Below are positions 16,905 to 25,483 of a DNA stretch of 64,000 bases, one piece after another (position 1 is the first letter of the stretch; each line of letters starts with the position of its first letter). Origin of the DNA: Paenibacillus sp. FSL R7-0204. Lineage in GTDB: Bacteria; Bacillota; Bacilli; Paenibacillales; Paenibacillaceae. The stretch lies in assembly GCF_038002225.1 (NCBI RefSeq), contig NZ_JBBOCA010000001.1, forward strand, positions 6,324,001-6,388,000. The letters are read 5' to 3'. The translations under genes and the position numbers were made by a program. The notes under the pieces were generated by a model. The model ran no database searches. It saw only the letters and a program-made list of their open reading frames with translations, and had not been told where the DNA came from.

Positions 16905-17261
16905 ATGGAAGAGATATCAAATGAGGAACAACTGCAATCCATAGCCTCGATGCAATCGACAATCCGTAAGCTTGAGAGCGCCTTAACCCAGATGACGAAC
17001 AGCGGCACTAATACTACTCTGGTCCAGAAACGCCTGAACGCCATGCAGATCGGGTTAGCTGTGTTGGAGAACGTCTGGAGTCAGAAGCCGCTCTCTTATC
17101 CCCCTGCCGAGCTGGCAGAAGCCCGCCATGTTCTTCTCGGGTTAACCCCATCCGTAGAATCCAGTTATGCTAAGTCTAAGGCCGGGAGCCCGCAGCGGAC
17201 GCTCCTAGAAAGAAGATTGAAGGCGCTGGGACAGGTGATCCAGGCAATGGACACTCTCTAA
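16905..17261 (+). CDS. Hypothetical protein, helical, with internal duplication
   Basis: I do not recognise this 118-aa protein. It is predicted to be mostly helical. Two related segments are visible: LVQKRLNAMQIGLAVLENV around residues 41-59 and LLERRLKALGQVIQAMDTL at residues 100-118, each preceded by a Ser/Thr/Gly-rich turn, which suggests duplication of a helical hairpin. There is no signal peptide or membrane segment. AAAGGAAG lies upstream of ATG. It begins only 27 bases after a strong terminator, so its promoter must lie in or before that hairpin. It is convergent with an ABC exporter gene. Confidence 0.75.
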   Translation: MEEISNEEQLQSIASMQSTIRKLESALTQMTNSGTNTTLVQKRLNAMQIGLAVLENVWSQKPLSYPPAELAEARHVLLGLTPSVESSYAKSKAGSPQRTLLERRLKALGQVIQAMDTL

Positions 17262-17265
17262 AAAC

Positions 17266-19029
17266 CTAGGCGATAGGGGCTAACAATTCCTCCGACGCCT
17301 CTTGCTCAAGCTGTGAATGATACAGATCCGAATACCGCCCCTCTGCCGCAAGCAGCTCCTCATGTCCGCCCCGCTCCACGATCTCCCCGTTCTCCATCAC
17401 CAGGATGACATCGGCATTCTGGATTGTTGAGAGCCGGTGGGCGATCACAAGCGTTGTCTTATCCTTCATCAGCTTACGGATGGCCTGCTGGACCATTCGC
17501 TCCGACTCATTGTCGAGGGCAGCCGTAGCTTCATCCAGCAGCAGAATCGGCGCATTTTTGAGCATCGCTCTGGCAATGGACAGCCGCTGTCTCTGACCGC
17601 CGGACAACCGGGAGCCATGCTCGCCAATATCCGTGTGTATGCCTTCCGGCAGCTCCGTCACGAACTCATATGCGTTTGCCTGCCGGAGCGCCTCGATAAT
17701 CTCCTCGTCTGACGCACCGGGCTTGCCGCTCTCGATATTGTCCCGGATGCTCCCCGAATACAGTCCCGACTCCTGAGGCACATAGGCGAAGTAGCTACGC
17801 AGCTCTGCAAGCGGTATTCCGCTGATCGGACGGCCGTTGATCGCAACCTCACCCGCATCCGTCTGATAGAAACCAAGCAGCAGCTTGAACAGAGTGGATT
17901 TACCGCCGCCGCTCGGACCTACTACGGCCATTTGCTGGCCGCGTGCCAGCTCCAGACTGACCTTGTTAAGGCTCTGCTTCTCACTGCCCGGATAGCTGAA
18001 TGACACCTCTGCGAGCCGAAGCTCCCCGAATCCCGGCAGATCCGCCCGGACCTCAGGCAGCACCTCAACCTCAGCAGGCGCATCCATCACCTCGAAGATC
18101 CGCTCCGCCGCACCCAGCGACTGCTGCATGGAAGCGACCAGGCCCGGCAGGGACGAGAAGGGCCCCACCAGATAGTTCATCAACTGAATGAAGGCAATCA
18201 TTGCCCCGACCTCAAGTCTTCCATTCGCTACGAACCACCCGGCAATCACCAGAGCCAGCAGGAAGGTCAGATTCCCCAGCAAGGAGGAGATCGCTCCGGT
18301 TGCCCCTTCGATTCTCGCTTTCTTTTTCTCCCCTGAGGCAATATCCTCACTGTAGCCTACATATTGCTTCTGCAGCCTGCGCTCCATGGAGAATGCCTTG
18401 AACACCATACTGCTGCCCAGAATATCGTTCAGAAAAGCCGTAGTCCGGCTCATACTTTCCTGCACCCGCACACTGTTGATCCTCATCGCATTGCCGAAGA
18501 TTTTACCGGTCAGGAACAGCAGCGGCCCGATGGACAGGCAGATCAGCGCCAGCAGCCAGTTAATATAGAGCAGATAGCCGAAGGAGGCTACCGCCAGCAG
18601 CGGGTTGCGCAGCAGATCCAGCATCACCTGCCCGCAGGCTTCCCCCACCGACTGATTGTCATTCGTGAACCGGGACAACAAATCACCGGAATGATTGCGG
18701 TCGAAATAGGACTGCGGCAAGGCCAGCGTATGTCCCATCATATCCTGGCGCAGCTCATTTCTGACTTTGGCTGATATATTGGTCTTGAGATACGCACTGA
18801 CGAAGGTATTCAATCCCGTGACCAGTAAGAAAAGAATCCCGAACCAGGTCAGTCCCTTGAACGCCTCCACATCCAGACGGACTGCCGCATCCGTAATCCG
18901 GGCCAGGAACCACGCCATCGTAAGATCGAGCACAATACTGAATAACGTCACCAACAGCAACACGGCATAAATCAGCTTATGCCTTAGCATGTATGTACTT
19001 AATCTGGCAAAAGCACCTTTCTTCTTCAC
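17266..19029 (-). CDS. ABC exporter, fused permease and ATP-binding domains
   Basis: This 587-aa half-transporter of the BmrA/LmrA/MsbA type has six membrane segments in the first 300 residues (first at KLIYAVLLLVTLFSIVLDL) followed by a nucleotide-binding domain. Walker A GPSGGGKSTLF, Q-loop YVPQESGLYSG, signature LSGGQRQRLSIARA, Walker B ILLLDEATAALD and the His switch IAHRLSTI are all intact. It probably works as a homodimer exporting drugs, lipids or peptides. The start is GTG at 19029 with AAGAGGAG upstream, inside a 15-base gap after the GNAT gene, which is likely co-transcribed. Confidence 0.93.
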   Translation of the reverse strand: MKKKGAFARLSTYMLRHKLIYAVLLLVTLFSIVLDLTMAWFLARITDAAVRLDVEAFKGLTWFGILFLLVTGLNTFVSAYLKTNISAKVRNELRQDMMGHTLALPQSYFDRNHSGDLLSRFTNDNQSVGEACGQVMLDLLRNPLLAVASFGYLLYINWLLALICLSIGPLLFLTGKIFGNAMRINSVRVQESMSRTTAFLNDILGSSMVFKAFSMERRLQKQYVGYSEDIASGEKKKARIEGATGAISSLLGNLTFLLALVIAGWFVANGRLEVGAMIAFIQLMNYLVGPFSSLPGLVASMQQSLGAAERIFEVMDAPAEVEVLPEVRADLPGFGELRLAEVSFSYPGSEKQSLNKVSLELARGQQMAVVGPSGGGKSTLFKLLLGFYQTDAGEVAINGRPISGIPLAELRSYFAYVPQESGLYSGSIRDNIESGKPGASDEEIIEALRQANAYEFVTELPEGIHTDIGEHGSRLSGGQRQRLSIARAMLKNAPILLLDEATAALDNESERMVQQAIRKLMKDKTTLVIAHRLSTIQNADVILVMENGEIVERGGHEELLAAEGRYSDLYHSQLEQEASEELLAPIA

Positions 19030-19044
19030 AACCTCAGCTCCTCT

Positions 19045-19626
19045 TTAGAATTCAGCACCCCGCACCTTGGCATATACCTTGCTGTCATGAAGTTTCCCGT
19101 CCGTTTCACGGGTGCTTTGGCGGAGGACACCATCCAGTTTGAATCCCGCACGCTCCGCGACAGCGGCACTTCTCTCGTTAAGCGCGCTGCACCGGATTTC
19201 AATCCGGTTAGCTTCAAGCACTTGGATTGCAAAATTCGTAATCCCGTTCACCGCTTCCGTCATATATCCATTGCCTGAGCAAGAGCTTCTAATCCAATAG
19301 CCGATTTCGAATCGGCGGCAATCCCAATCCACATGATGCAGACCTATGTTGCCCACGAATCTGCCGTCCTCCTTGCGGAAAATCTCCATGTTCAGGGTGG
19401 TACGCTTCAGATAGGCTACCTGCGATTCACGGACGTATTGCTCAGTTTCCTCCACAGCCGGCATACTCTGGGCAAAGGGCATCCACGGCTTCAGTTCATC
19501 CAGACTCTCCCGGATAGCTTCATTCATTTCCTTACCGTCTCCAGGCCGCAAAGCACGGACAAGCAGCCGCTCTGTCTCAAAGCTCTCTGGAATATCCAGC
19601 ATAATCGGGATAAAATCATTACTCAT
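19045..19626 (-). CDS. GNAT acetyltransferase, RimJ/RimL-like
   Basis: This 193-aa enzyme has an FETERLLVRALRPGDG start, a MEIFRKEDGRFVGNIGLHHVDWDCRRFEIGYWI core and the acetyl-CoA loop SCSGNGYMTEAVNGI followed by NRIEIRCSALNERSAAVAERAGF, typical of ribosomal-protein or small-substrate N-acetyltransferases such as YdaF/RimJ. The substrate is unknown. The start chosen is the ATG nine bases after GGAGG; an ATG two codons upstream is nearly as good. It precedes the ABC exporter and may be part of a resistance unit. Confidence 0.88.
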   Translation of the reverse strand: MSNDFIPIMLDIPESFETERLLVRALRPGDGKEMNEAIRESLDELKPWMPFAQSMPAVEETEQYVRESQVAYLKRTTLNMEIFRKEDGRFVGNIGLHHVDWDCRRFEIGYWIRSSCSGNGYMTEAVNGITNFAIQVLEANRIEIRCSALNERSAAVAERAGFKLDGVLRQSTRETDGKLHDSKVYAKVRGAEF

Positions 19627-19677
19627 ATTCATAAACCTCCACGATGATCGATTAATTGGATTATGGAACATCGTTAT

Positions 19678-19705
19678 AGTATAGTACCTCCTTCCCTTTT
19701 TGAAA
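19678..19705 (-). promoter_or_regulatory. Candidate promoter for the GNAT-ABC exporter unit
   Basis: On the minus strand TTTCAA and TATACT are separated by 16 bases, about 50 bases upstream of the GNAT start. Confidence 0.35.
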
Positions 19706-19944
19706 ATAAAGAAAAATACGCATCATATACATAAAACTGGAAGGCATCACCGCCACGGACTCACTCTCTGCGGCTCCAATGCCTATAGTTTACTAGACCT
19801 CTGGCAAGGGACCCAGCGGCGGGGGGCGGATTCCCGGGTCGGTCTTGGGACTGAAAAATGCACTTTTTTCAATGTAGTAGAAGGTTAGGACAGGTTGTTG
19901 TATACTTGCACCAAATTGAACCCACAGAGGATGTATGCAGTGTT
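19706..19944. other. Intergenic region between GNAT gene and araC-type gene
   Basis: This is the rest of a 312-base divergent spacer. The left part is AT-rich, the centre holds a G-rich stretch near 19820, and the right part should carry the promoter of the AraC-type gene. No hairpin or repeat was convincing. Confidence 0.4.
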
Positions 19945-20883
19945 ATGGATAAAACACATTTTGGAAGATCTGCAGAAGAGCAGACACGGCTGGAAACCTC
20001 CCGGTTAGCCAGCTTGATCGGGGCTCATGTTACCCGCGATGGAACAGCTGAAACACCGATCCAAGGACTGTATTTCAACCGTTACTCGCAAACGGAACCC
20101 TCCGATTACCTCCACACGATGCAGTGGCCGACGGTGGGAATTGCCGCCCAGGGCACCAAAATGATCAAGATCGGCGATGCCACTTCCGAATACAGCGGAT
20201 CGCGCATTCTGGTTGCTCCCGTAGCGGTGCCCATCCGCATGCAGACGATTCAGGCAAGCGCTTCGGAACCGTTCCTCGGCGTGGGCGTCTATCTCGATCC
20301 GCACAGAATCGCTGCGCTTATCCCTCAGGTCTTCCCGAACGGCCTGCCGAAGATCGGTAAGCGCAGTGCAAGCTATGTGCTGGAAGGTGAACCGGCCTTG
20401 ATCGGCGCGGTGGCGCGGCTGGTCGCGTGCCTGGACGAATCCGGCGACAACGGCCTGCTGGCCTCGCTTGCGGCGGATGAGATTTTCATCCGGCTGCTGC
20501 GCAGTCCCATCGGCGTCTATGTCGCCGAGACTGTACTGGCCGGCTCGGATGTCCAGCGCGTCGCCAAAGCGATCGACTGGCTGCGGAGCCACTTCGCCGA
20601 ATCGCTGAAAATCGCCGAGCTGGCAGACATGGTCCATCTCAGCGAGTCCTCCTTCCGCGAATATTTCAAGTCGGTAACCTCCATGAGCCCGCTCCAGTAC
20701 CAGAAAGCGCTACGGCTGCAGGAAGCGCGGCGGCTGATGCTGTCCGGCGGACGGGATATCACCACGGCGTGCCAACTGGTCGGATATATCAGCGATTCCC
20801 AGTTCAGCCGGGATTACAGCCGCTTTTTTGGCAATCCTCCAAGCCGGGATATCGCCAAGTGGAAGCAGGGCCTCATCTCCTGA
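19945..20883 (+). CDS. AraC-family transcriptional regulator
   Basis: This 312-aa regulator has an AraC_N-type cupin sensing domain (PIQGLYFNRYSQTEPSDYLHT, then LGVGVYLDPHRIAAL) and a C-terminal double helix-turn-helix (AIDWLRSHFAESLKIAELADMVHLSESSFREYFKSVTSMSPLQYQKALRLQEARRLM). The preferred start is ATG at 19945, giving the usual family N-terminus; an upstream ATG at 19858 would add 29 atypical residues. The next gene, 210 bases downstream on the same strand, is an NAD-dependent epimerase/dehydratase, a pairing common for this regulator type, so it may control that gene. Confidence 0.9.
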   Translation: MDKTHFGRSAEEQTRLETSRLASLIGAHVTRDGTAETPIQGLYFNRYSQTEPSDYLHTMQWPTVGIAAQGTKMIKIGDATSEYSGSRILVAPVAVPIRMQTIQASASEPFLGVGVYLDPHRIAALIPQVFPNGLPKIGKRSASYVLEGEPALIGAVARLVACLDESGDNGLLASLAADEIFIRLLRSPIGVYVAETVLAGSDVQRVAKAIDWLRSHFAESLKIAELADMVHLSESSFREYFKSVTSMSPLQYQKALRLQEARRLMLSGGRDITTACQLVGYISDSQFSRDYSRFFGNPPSRDIAKWKQGLIS

Positions 20884-20895
20884 ATGATATCCAGC

Positions 20896-20927
20896 AAGCC
20901 CCCCGATCTTGTCAACGGGGGGCTTTT
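20896..20927 (+). terminator. Terminator after the AraC-type gene
   Basis: AAGCCCCCC at 20896-20904 pairs with GGGGGGCTT at 20917-20925, followed by TT. Confidence 0.8.
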
Positions 20928-21093
20928 CCGTTGAATCGGGCAAGAAATCAAGCGGAACAGTCAAATGAAAGGGTATCGGGCAGTCTATACTGATCTTATC
21001 CGGATAAGCCAAGCGGCGAAGCGGAAATCATCGTTGGAACAAGCTGCTTTGTACAGGGGTTTAGAGGCTTGATTCTATAAGGAGGATACCGGG

Positions 21094-22071
21094 ATTCGTA
21101 TTTTTGTAACGGGAGCAACCGGCTTTATCGGATCAGCAGTGGTCCGGGAGCTGCTGGAGGGCGGACATGAAGTGGCCGGGCTGGTACGCTCCAAGGAAGC
21201 GGCCGGGAGGCTGGAGGCCTCAGGAACGAGAGCAGTCCGCGGCTCTGTCGAGAACACAGACCTGCTGCGCCGGGAAGCGGCCGAAGCGGACGCGGTCATC
21301 CATACGGCCTTTTATCATAAGTTCTCCCATGCCAGCCTGAAGATGAAACTGAAGATTATGCTGGGCGGAAGTCCGGCCCGTACGCCGGCCCGCTTCATCA
21401 CGGCAGCAGTCGAAACGGAGCAGCGCGCCATCGAAGCCTTTGGAGCCGTGCTGTCCGGGCGGTCCGGCGCGCTTGTCATCGCGATGCCGACCATGACGCT
21501 CACTCCCGGCAGGCTGGCGGCCGAGGATGACCGGGGAGATGCCTCGTCCATCGGCGGAGGACGCGTCGCTTCGGAGAATACGCTGCTCGCGCTGGCCGGG
21601 TCAGGCGTCCGGGCATCACTGGTGCGCCTGCCGCCGATTGTCTACGGCACGGGCGACCGGGGCGGCCTGCTGCCCAGCCTGATCCGCAGCGCAAGATCCA
21701 AAGGCGTGGCGGCTTATATCGGGCAAGGGGACAACCTTTGGCCCGCTGTACACCGGCTGGATGCGGCGCGCCTGTTCAAGCTGGCGGCCGAGCAGGCTCC
21801 CGCCGGCTCGCGGCTGCACGCGGTAGGGGAGGAAGGCGTGCCCTTCAGGCAGATTGCAGAGGCGATCGCCCGGCAGGCGAACGTACCGTCCAAGCAGATT
21901 AAGGAGGAAGAAGCTGGCTCCTATTTCGGCTGGCTGGGTCCTTTTGCGGCAACGGATAATCCTGTGTCTTCAGCGTTGACCCGCCAGCGTTACGGCTGGA
22001 ACCCGCAAGAGCGCGGTCTGCTGGCCGAAATTGCACAGGGTGATTATTTTACAGGCCACTCGCTGCATTAA
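21094..22071 (+). CDS. NAD(P)-dependent epimerase/dehydratase with apparent ATT start
   Basis: This 325-aa extended SDR protein has the N-terminal Rossmann motif VTGATGFIGSAVVRELLEGGHEV, VIHTAFYH, LVRLPPIVYGTGDRGG and a C-terminal QRYGWNP segment. The ribosome site AAGGAGG at 21079-21085 is eight bases before an ATT codon at 21094, which begins IRIFVTGATGFIGS and matches where homologues place ATG. The frame is open only from 21073 and has no ATG, GTG or TTG before the GTG at 21139, which would delete the dinucleotide-binding loop. ATT initiation, or a recent ATG-to-ATT change, is therefore likely. The family often reduces quinones or aldehydes; the substrate is unknown. Confidence 0.85.
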   Translation: MRIFVTGATGFIGSAVVRELLEGGHEVAGLVRSKEAAGRLEASGTRAVRGSVENTDLLRREAAEADAVIHTAFYHKFSHASLKMKLKIMLGGSPARTPARFITAAVETEQRAIEAFGAVLSGRSGALVIAMPTMTLTPGRLAAEDDRGDASSIGGGRVASENTLLALAGSGVRASLVRLPPIVYGTGDRGGLLPSLIRSARSKGVAAYIGQGDNLWPAVHRLDAARLFKLAAEQAPAGSRLHAVGEEGVPFRQIAEAIARQANVPSKQIKEEEAGSYFGWLGPFAATDNPVSSALTRQRYGWNPQERGLLAEIAQGDYFTGHSLH

Positions 22072-22348
22072 TCGAATCCGATGAGTGACCGTACAAAAAA
22101 CAAAATCACCCTAGCGGGTGAAGGAAGCTGATGCCTTCTCTCACCGGCAGCTTGTATAGAGATTGTTGCAATTCATGCAGGATTCTCTATAACTTTTACT
22201 GGCTGTGTGGGGCTTGGGGCCATCCCAACAAAAGAAAATCATAGTTTCCTAAACAACAAGAAGGAGCCTTCCAAACAGTCAGTATAAACTAACTTTCTGG
22301 AAAGCTCCTTTTTGTGTTATCCGAGAACCTGTTGCTTCAACTCGATAC
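22072..22348. other. Intergenic region with convergent terminators
   Basis: This 277-base spacer lies between two convergent genes. It holds an imperfect hairpin at 22113-22146 (GGTGA...TCACC) and a better one at 22261-22310. No coding potential was found. Confidence 0.5.
22259..22313. terminator. Probable bidirectional terminator
   Basis: AAGGAGCcTTCCA at 22261-22273 pairs with TGGAAaGCTCCTT at 22298-22310 and is followed by TTT on the plus strand; the complement gives a T-rich tail on the minus strand for the MBL gene. Confidence 0.65.
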
Positions 22349-23131
22349 TTAAGTCCGCTCCCGGCACAAAGGAACCCTCATCCCCGTCACAGCAAGCGTC
22401 ACCTTCTCCGGCAGAATATAATCCTTCTCCAGATTGATGTCATGGGACATATGTGTGTAGACCGCACGGCGCGGCTGGACCGTCTCCAGCAGATCGGCGG
22501 CTTCGGTCATATCATACACAGAGCGGGTAGACAATTCAGCTGCCTCGTAATAAAAGCTGGTTCCCAGCACCAGCAGGTCCGCTCCGTGCATGCGCCGGGT
22601 TTCCTCCGCGTTCAGGGAGATCGAGTCCGGGCAGTACACCCAGACATACTCCTCCTTCTCCAGCCTGTAGGCGTAGGAATAACCATTCTTGCCATGGTTG
22701 ACCCGCCACGCCGAAATCTGCCAGCCGTCCAATGTGATGCCGTCATCACAGGGAATCATATCGATATGCCCGGTGAGCCACGGGTATTGCCGCTGAATGA
22801 CAGGGATGACCTCTGCCGGAGCATACAGCTCGCCCCGGAAGCCCATCCAGCGGCAGCTGTCCGCCCATTCCGGCAGCCCGCCGATATGGTCGAAATGCGC
22901 ATGCGTCACCAGCAGGCGCTGCATGCTGCGGTACCCCAGCAGCTCCATCTGCCGCCGCCAGTCCGGTCCGCAATCAATCGCCAGGAAGCCGCTGCCGTTA
23001 TCTATAAGCACAGAAGAACGCAGGCGGTTATTACGCCCGGTGGTTCTTGCTTCCGTGCAGGTCTCACAATCACAGTAGACCCGGGGTACGCCCATGGCAT
23101 CCGCTGTTCCAAGGAACACTAATGTATCCAT
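22349..23131 (-). CDS. MBL-fold metallo-hydrolase, PhnP-like
   Basis: This 260-aa beta-lactamase-fold hydrolase has the metal motif LLVTHAHFDHIGGLPEW, an upstream LAIDCGPDWRRQM, and the later YTHMSHDINLE histidine region. An N-terminal CDCETCTEA cysteine cluster resembles the zinc site of PhnP, the phosphodiesterase that hydrolyses cyclic phosphoribosyl phosphates, and of related PqqB-like proteins. No C-P lyase genes are in the window, so a general cyclic phosphodiesterase is safer. The ATG at 23131 has GAGGTGG eight bases upstream; a GTG four codons earlier is the alternative. Confidence 0.85.
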   Translation of the reverse strand: MDTLVFLGTADAMGVPRVYCDCETCTEARTTGRNNRLRSSVLIDNGSGFLAIDCGPDWRRQMELLGYRSMQRLLVTHAHFDHIGGLPEWADSCRWMGFRGELYAPAEVIPVIQRQYPWLTGHIDMIPCDDGITLDGWQISAWRVNHGKNGYSYAYRLEKEEYVWVYCPDSISLNAEETRRMHGADLLVLGTSFYYEAAELSTRSVYDMTEAADLLETVQPRRAVYTHMSHDINLEKDYILPEKVTLAVTGMRVPLCRERT

Positions 23132-23312
23132 ATGCCTGCCCACCTCATCGTCTTTGTTCTCGAATATCTGTCAGTTCATTATAGAACAGCAGCCGGTCCT
23201 TTGCACACCAGTCTGCAAGAACGGCAAAGAGCCGTCCTTCAGCCTCAAAGCCGGCCAGAGAACAGCTCTCCTCCTCATACGCACCTAACACTCAGAACCT
23301 GCCTTTAACAGC

Positions 23313-24386
23313 CTAGATCCCGGCCAGCACCTGATACCATATCCCCCGCTTGGAGTATAACGTGGTGCGGACTTCCTCCCAGCCGCCAAGATAGCTGATG
23401 TCGAACAGCCCGGCAGGAACCGGATACTGGCCCTCATGTGCCGCATAGACCTGCTGGTTCACGGGACGGAAGCCGAATTTGGCGAATATCTCCTGCGCCT
23501 GCGGTGTCGTCAGATAATCTACGAGCGCATCTGCGGCCGCACGCGTACCATGCTTATCCGCGTATTTATCTACCACTGCCGCAGGATTCTCGATCTGGAT
23601 CGTATTCTTCGGGATGACCACCTCATACTTCACACCCTCGGCAATCCGCGCCAGCAGCTCATTCTCATAAGTGACGATCACATCGCCCACCCCATACTCG
23701 AAGGCAGCCATGGAGGCCCGCCCGCTTTTATCCAGAGATTCGACGTTCCTGTGTATGCTCTCCAGGAAGGCCTTGGCAGCCGCAGGGTCCTTCGCCCCCT
23801 CCTGCTCCTCCGAACGCTTCAGGCCGGCTCCGTAGATCGCGTTAATGTCCCACTGGGCACCGCCGGAGGTCTTCGGATTAGGGTAGAGCACCTTCACCCC
23901 CGGCTTCGCCAGATCGGCAAAATCATGAATCCCCTTCGGATTGCCCTCCCGTGTTCCCAGGGCCACAACCGACCGTGTCACCATGCCAGCCTCACCGCCG
24001 CGCTGCTTCCAGTCTTTCTCCACCAGACCGGCCTTGACCAGCTTCCCGACATCGCCTTCCATGGCAAGCAGCGTGACATCCGCCTCGAAGCCGCCGGCAA
24101 TCGCCCGCGCCTGGGTTCCGGAAGCCTCATAGGACTGCTGAAATACGATAGTTTGACCGGTATCCGCCTTCCATTTCTCAGCGAACCTGGGAAGAATCTC
24201 GCCCATGGCATCCTTCACCACACTGTAGGCCCCCACCACAAGCGTTAGATCTCCCTGCGGCGGTGCACCTGCCTCTCCTGCATCCGGCTGCTCATTCCTG
24301 CAGCCGGATGCGGTCAGGGTGAACACCGCCAGCAGTAAGACCGTCAGCCATCCGTGCAGTTGTCTGCTCCTTCTGATAAGCCTCAT
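23313..24386 (-). CDS. Sulfate/thiosulfate ABC transporter substrate-binding lipoprotein
   Basis: This 357-aa protein has a lipoprotein signal (TVLLLAVFTLTASGC, cleaved before Cys) and the Sbp/CysP fold: TLVVGAYSVVKDAMGEILP, FQQSYEASGTQARAIAGGFEADVTLLAM, LYPNPKTSGGAQW and the C-terminal TTPQAQEIFAKFGFRP. It captures sulfate or thiosulfate outside the cell and delivers it to CysT/CysW. It is the last gene of the operon; in many relatives the binding protein is encoded first. The ribosome site is weak and the start could also be a GTG six codons upstream. Confidence 0.92.
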   Translation of the reverse strand: MRLIRRSRQLHGWLTVLLLAVFTLTASGCRNEQPDAGEAGAPPQGDLTLVVGAYSVVKDAMGEILPRFAEKWKADTGQTIVFQQSYEASGTQARAIAGGFEADVTLLAMEGDVGKLVKAGLVEKDWKQRGGEAGMVTRSVVALGTREGNPKGIHDFADLAKPGVKVLYPNPKTSGGAQWDINAIYGAGLKRSEEQEGAKDPAAAKAFLESIHRNVESLDKSGRASMAAFEYGVGDVIVTYENELLARIAEGVKYEVVIPKNTIQIENPAAVVDKYADKHGTRAAADALVDYLTTPQAQEIFAKFGFRPVNQQVYAAHEGQYPVPAGLFDISYLGGWEEVRTTLYSKRGIWYQVLAGI

Positions 24387-24416
24387 ACCGGCGACACATC
24401 CCACATCATTTATTTT

Positions 24417-25478
24417 TTAGATAAATACAGGCATCGGATCTTTCTTCAGCCCATTCTCCTGAATCCAGCTCCGTTCCTCATTGAACAGGTAAGCGCGGTG
24501 TACCAGCACGGATATCTCCTGGCCCGGAGTGAGCGTTTCTTTCTCCAGAGAGCGGTAGGTGACCAGCTTATGTCCCTTTACCTCAACCTCCACGAGCCAT
24601 TCACTTCCGCGGAAATGCAGATGCTTGACCGTACCCTGCTCCGTGGCCGAAGCCATTTTGAATTCATGCAGGTGGCCTACCTCAATGTACTCAGGACGGA
24701 TCAGCGCCTTGGTCGGCTTGCCGCCGCCTGCCCCCTCGAAGCCCTTCAGCTCAGAAGCACTCCCGATCAGCGTCGATTCCCCGATGAAGGTGGCCACGAA
24801 CGGTGTCTTCGGCTCTTTATAGATATCCCAAGGCGTACCCTTCTGTTCCAGCCGCCCCTGGTTAATGATCATAATCTCATCCGCTACTTCAATCGCCTCA
24901 TCCTGGTCGTGGGTGACGAAGATCGAGGTGATCCCGACACGTTCAATCAGCTCCCGCAGCCACGAACGCAGCTCCTGGCGGATCTTCGCATCAATCGCGG
25001 CGAACGGCTCATCCAGCAGCAGCAGCTGCGGCTCAGGGGCCAGTGCCCGGGCAAAAGCCACCCGCTGGCGCTGCCCCCCGGACAGCTGATGCGGATACCG
25101 GTTCTCGAAGCCCTTCAGTCCGGTCAGCTCCACCAGCTCGGTGACACGCTCACGGATGACAGACTTACTGGCTTTCTTGACTTTCAGGCCGAAGGCGATA
25201 TTCTCGAACACCGTCATATGCTTGAACAGCGCATAATTCTGGAAGACAAAGCCGATCTCACGCTCCTGCGGCGGAAGATGGTTCACCGCCCGGCCGTGGA
25301 AAATAATCTCGCCGCTGTCCGGCGTCTCAAGGCCCGCCAGCATCCGCAGAATTGAGGTTTTGCCGCCGCCGCTGGGGCCGAGCAGCCCGATCAGATGGCC
25401 TTTGGTAATGCCGAAATGAACATCCTTCACCGCATGAAAATCGCCAAAATGCTTATCGAGTCCCCGGACCTCTACATG
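24417..25478 (-). CDS. cysA: Sulfate/thiosulfate import ATP-binding protein
   Basis: This 353-aa ABC ATPase powers the CysTWA sulfate importer. Walker A GPSGGGKTS, Q-loop FVFQNYALFKHMTVFENIAFGL, signature LSGGQRQRVAFARAL, Walker B LLLLDEPFAAID and the switch VTHDQDEAIEVAD are intact, followed by a C-terminal regulatory/TOBE-like region (LIRPEYIEVGH, then LHFRGSEWLVEVEVKG). The ATG at 25478 has GGGAGG ten bases upstream and lies five bases after the cysW stop, so I prefer it to the upstream in-frame start. Confidence 0.95.
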   Translation of the reverse strand, partial: HVEVRGLDKHFGDFHAVKDVHFGITKGHLIGLLGPSGGGKTSILRMLAGLETPDSGEIIFHGRAVNHLPPQEREIGFVFQNYALFKHMTVFENIAFGLKVKKASKSVIRERVTELVELTGLKGFENRYPHQLSGGQRQRVAFARALAPEPQLLLLDEPFAAIDAKIRQELRSWLRELIERVGITSIFVTHDQDEAIEVADEIMIINQGRLEQKGTPWDIYKEPKTPFVATFIGESTLIGSASELKGFEGAGGGKPTKALIRPEYIEVGHLHEFKMASATEQGTVKHLHFRGSEWLVEVEVKGHKLVTYRSLEKETLTPGQEISVLVHRAYLFNEERSWIQENGLKKDPMPVFI

Positions 25479-25483
25479 CATAA

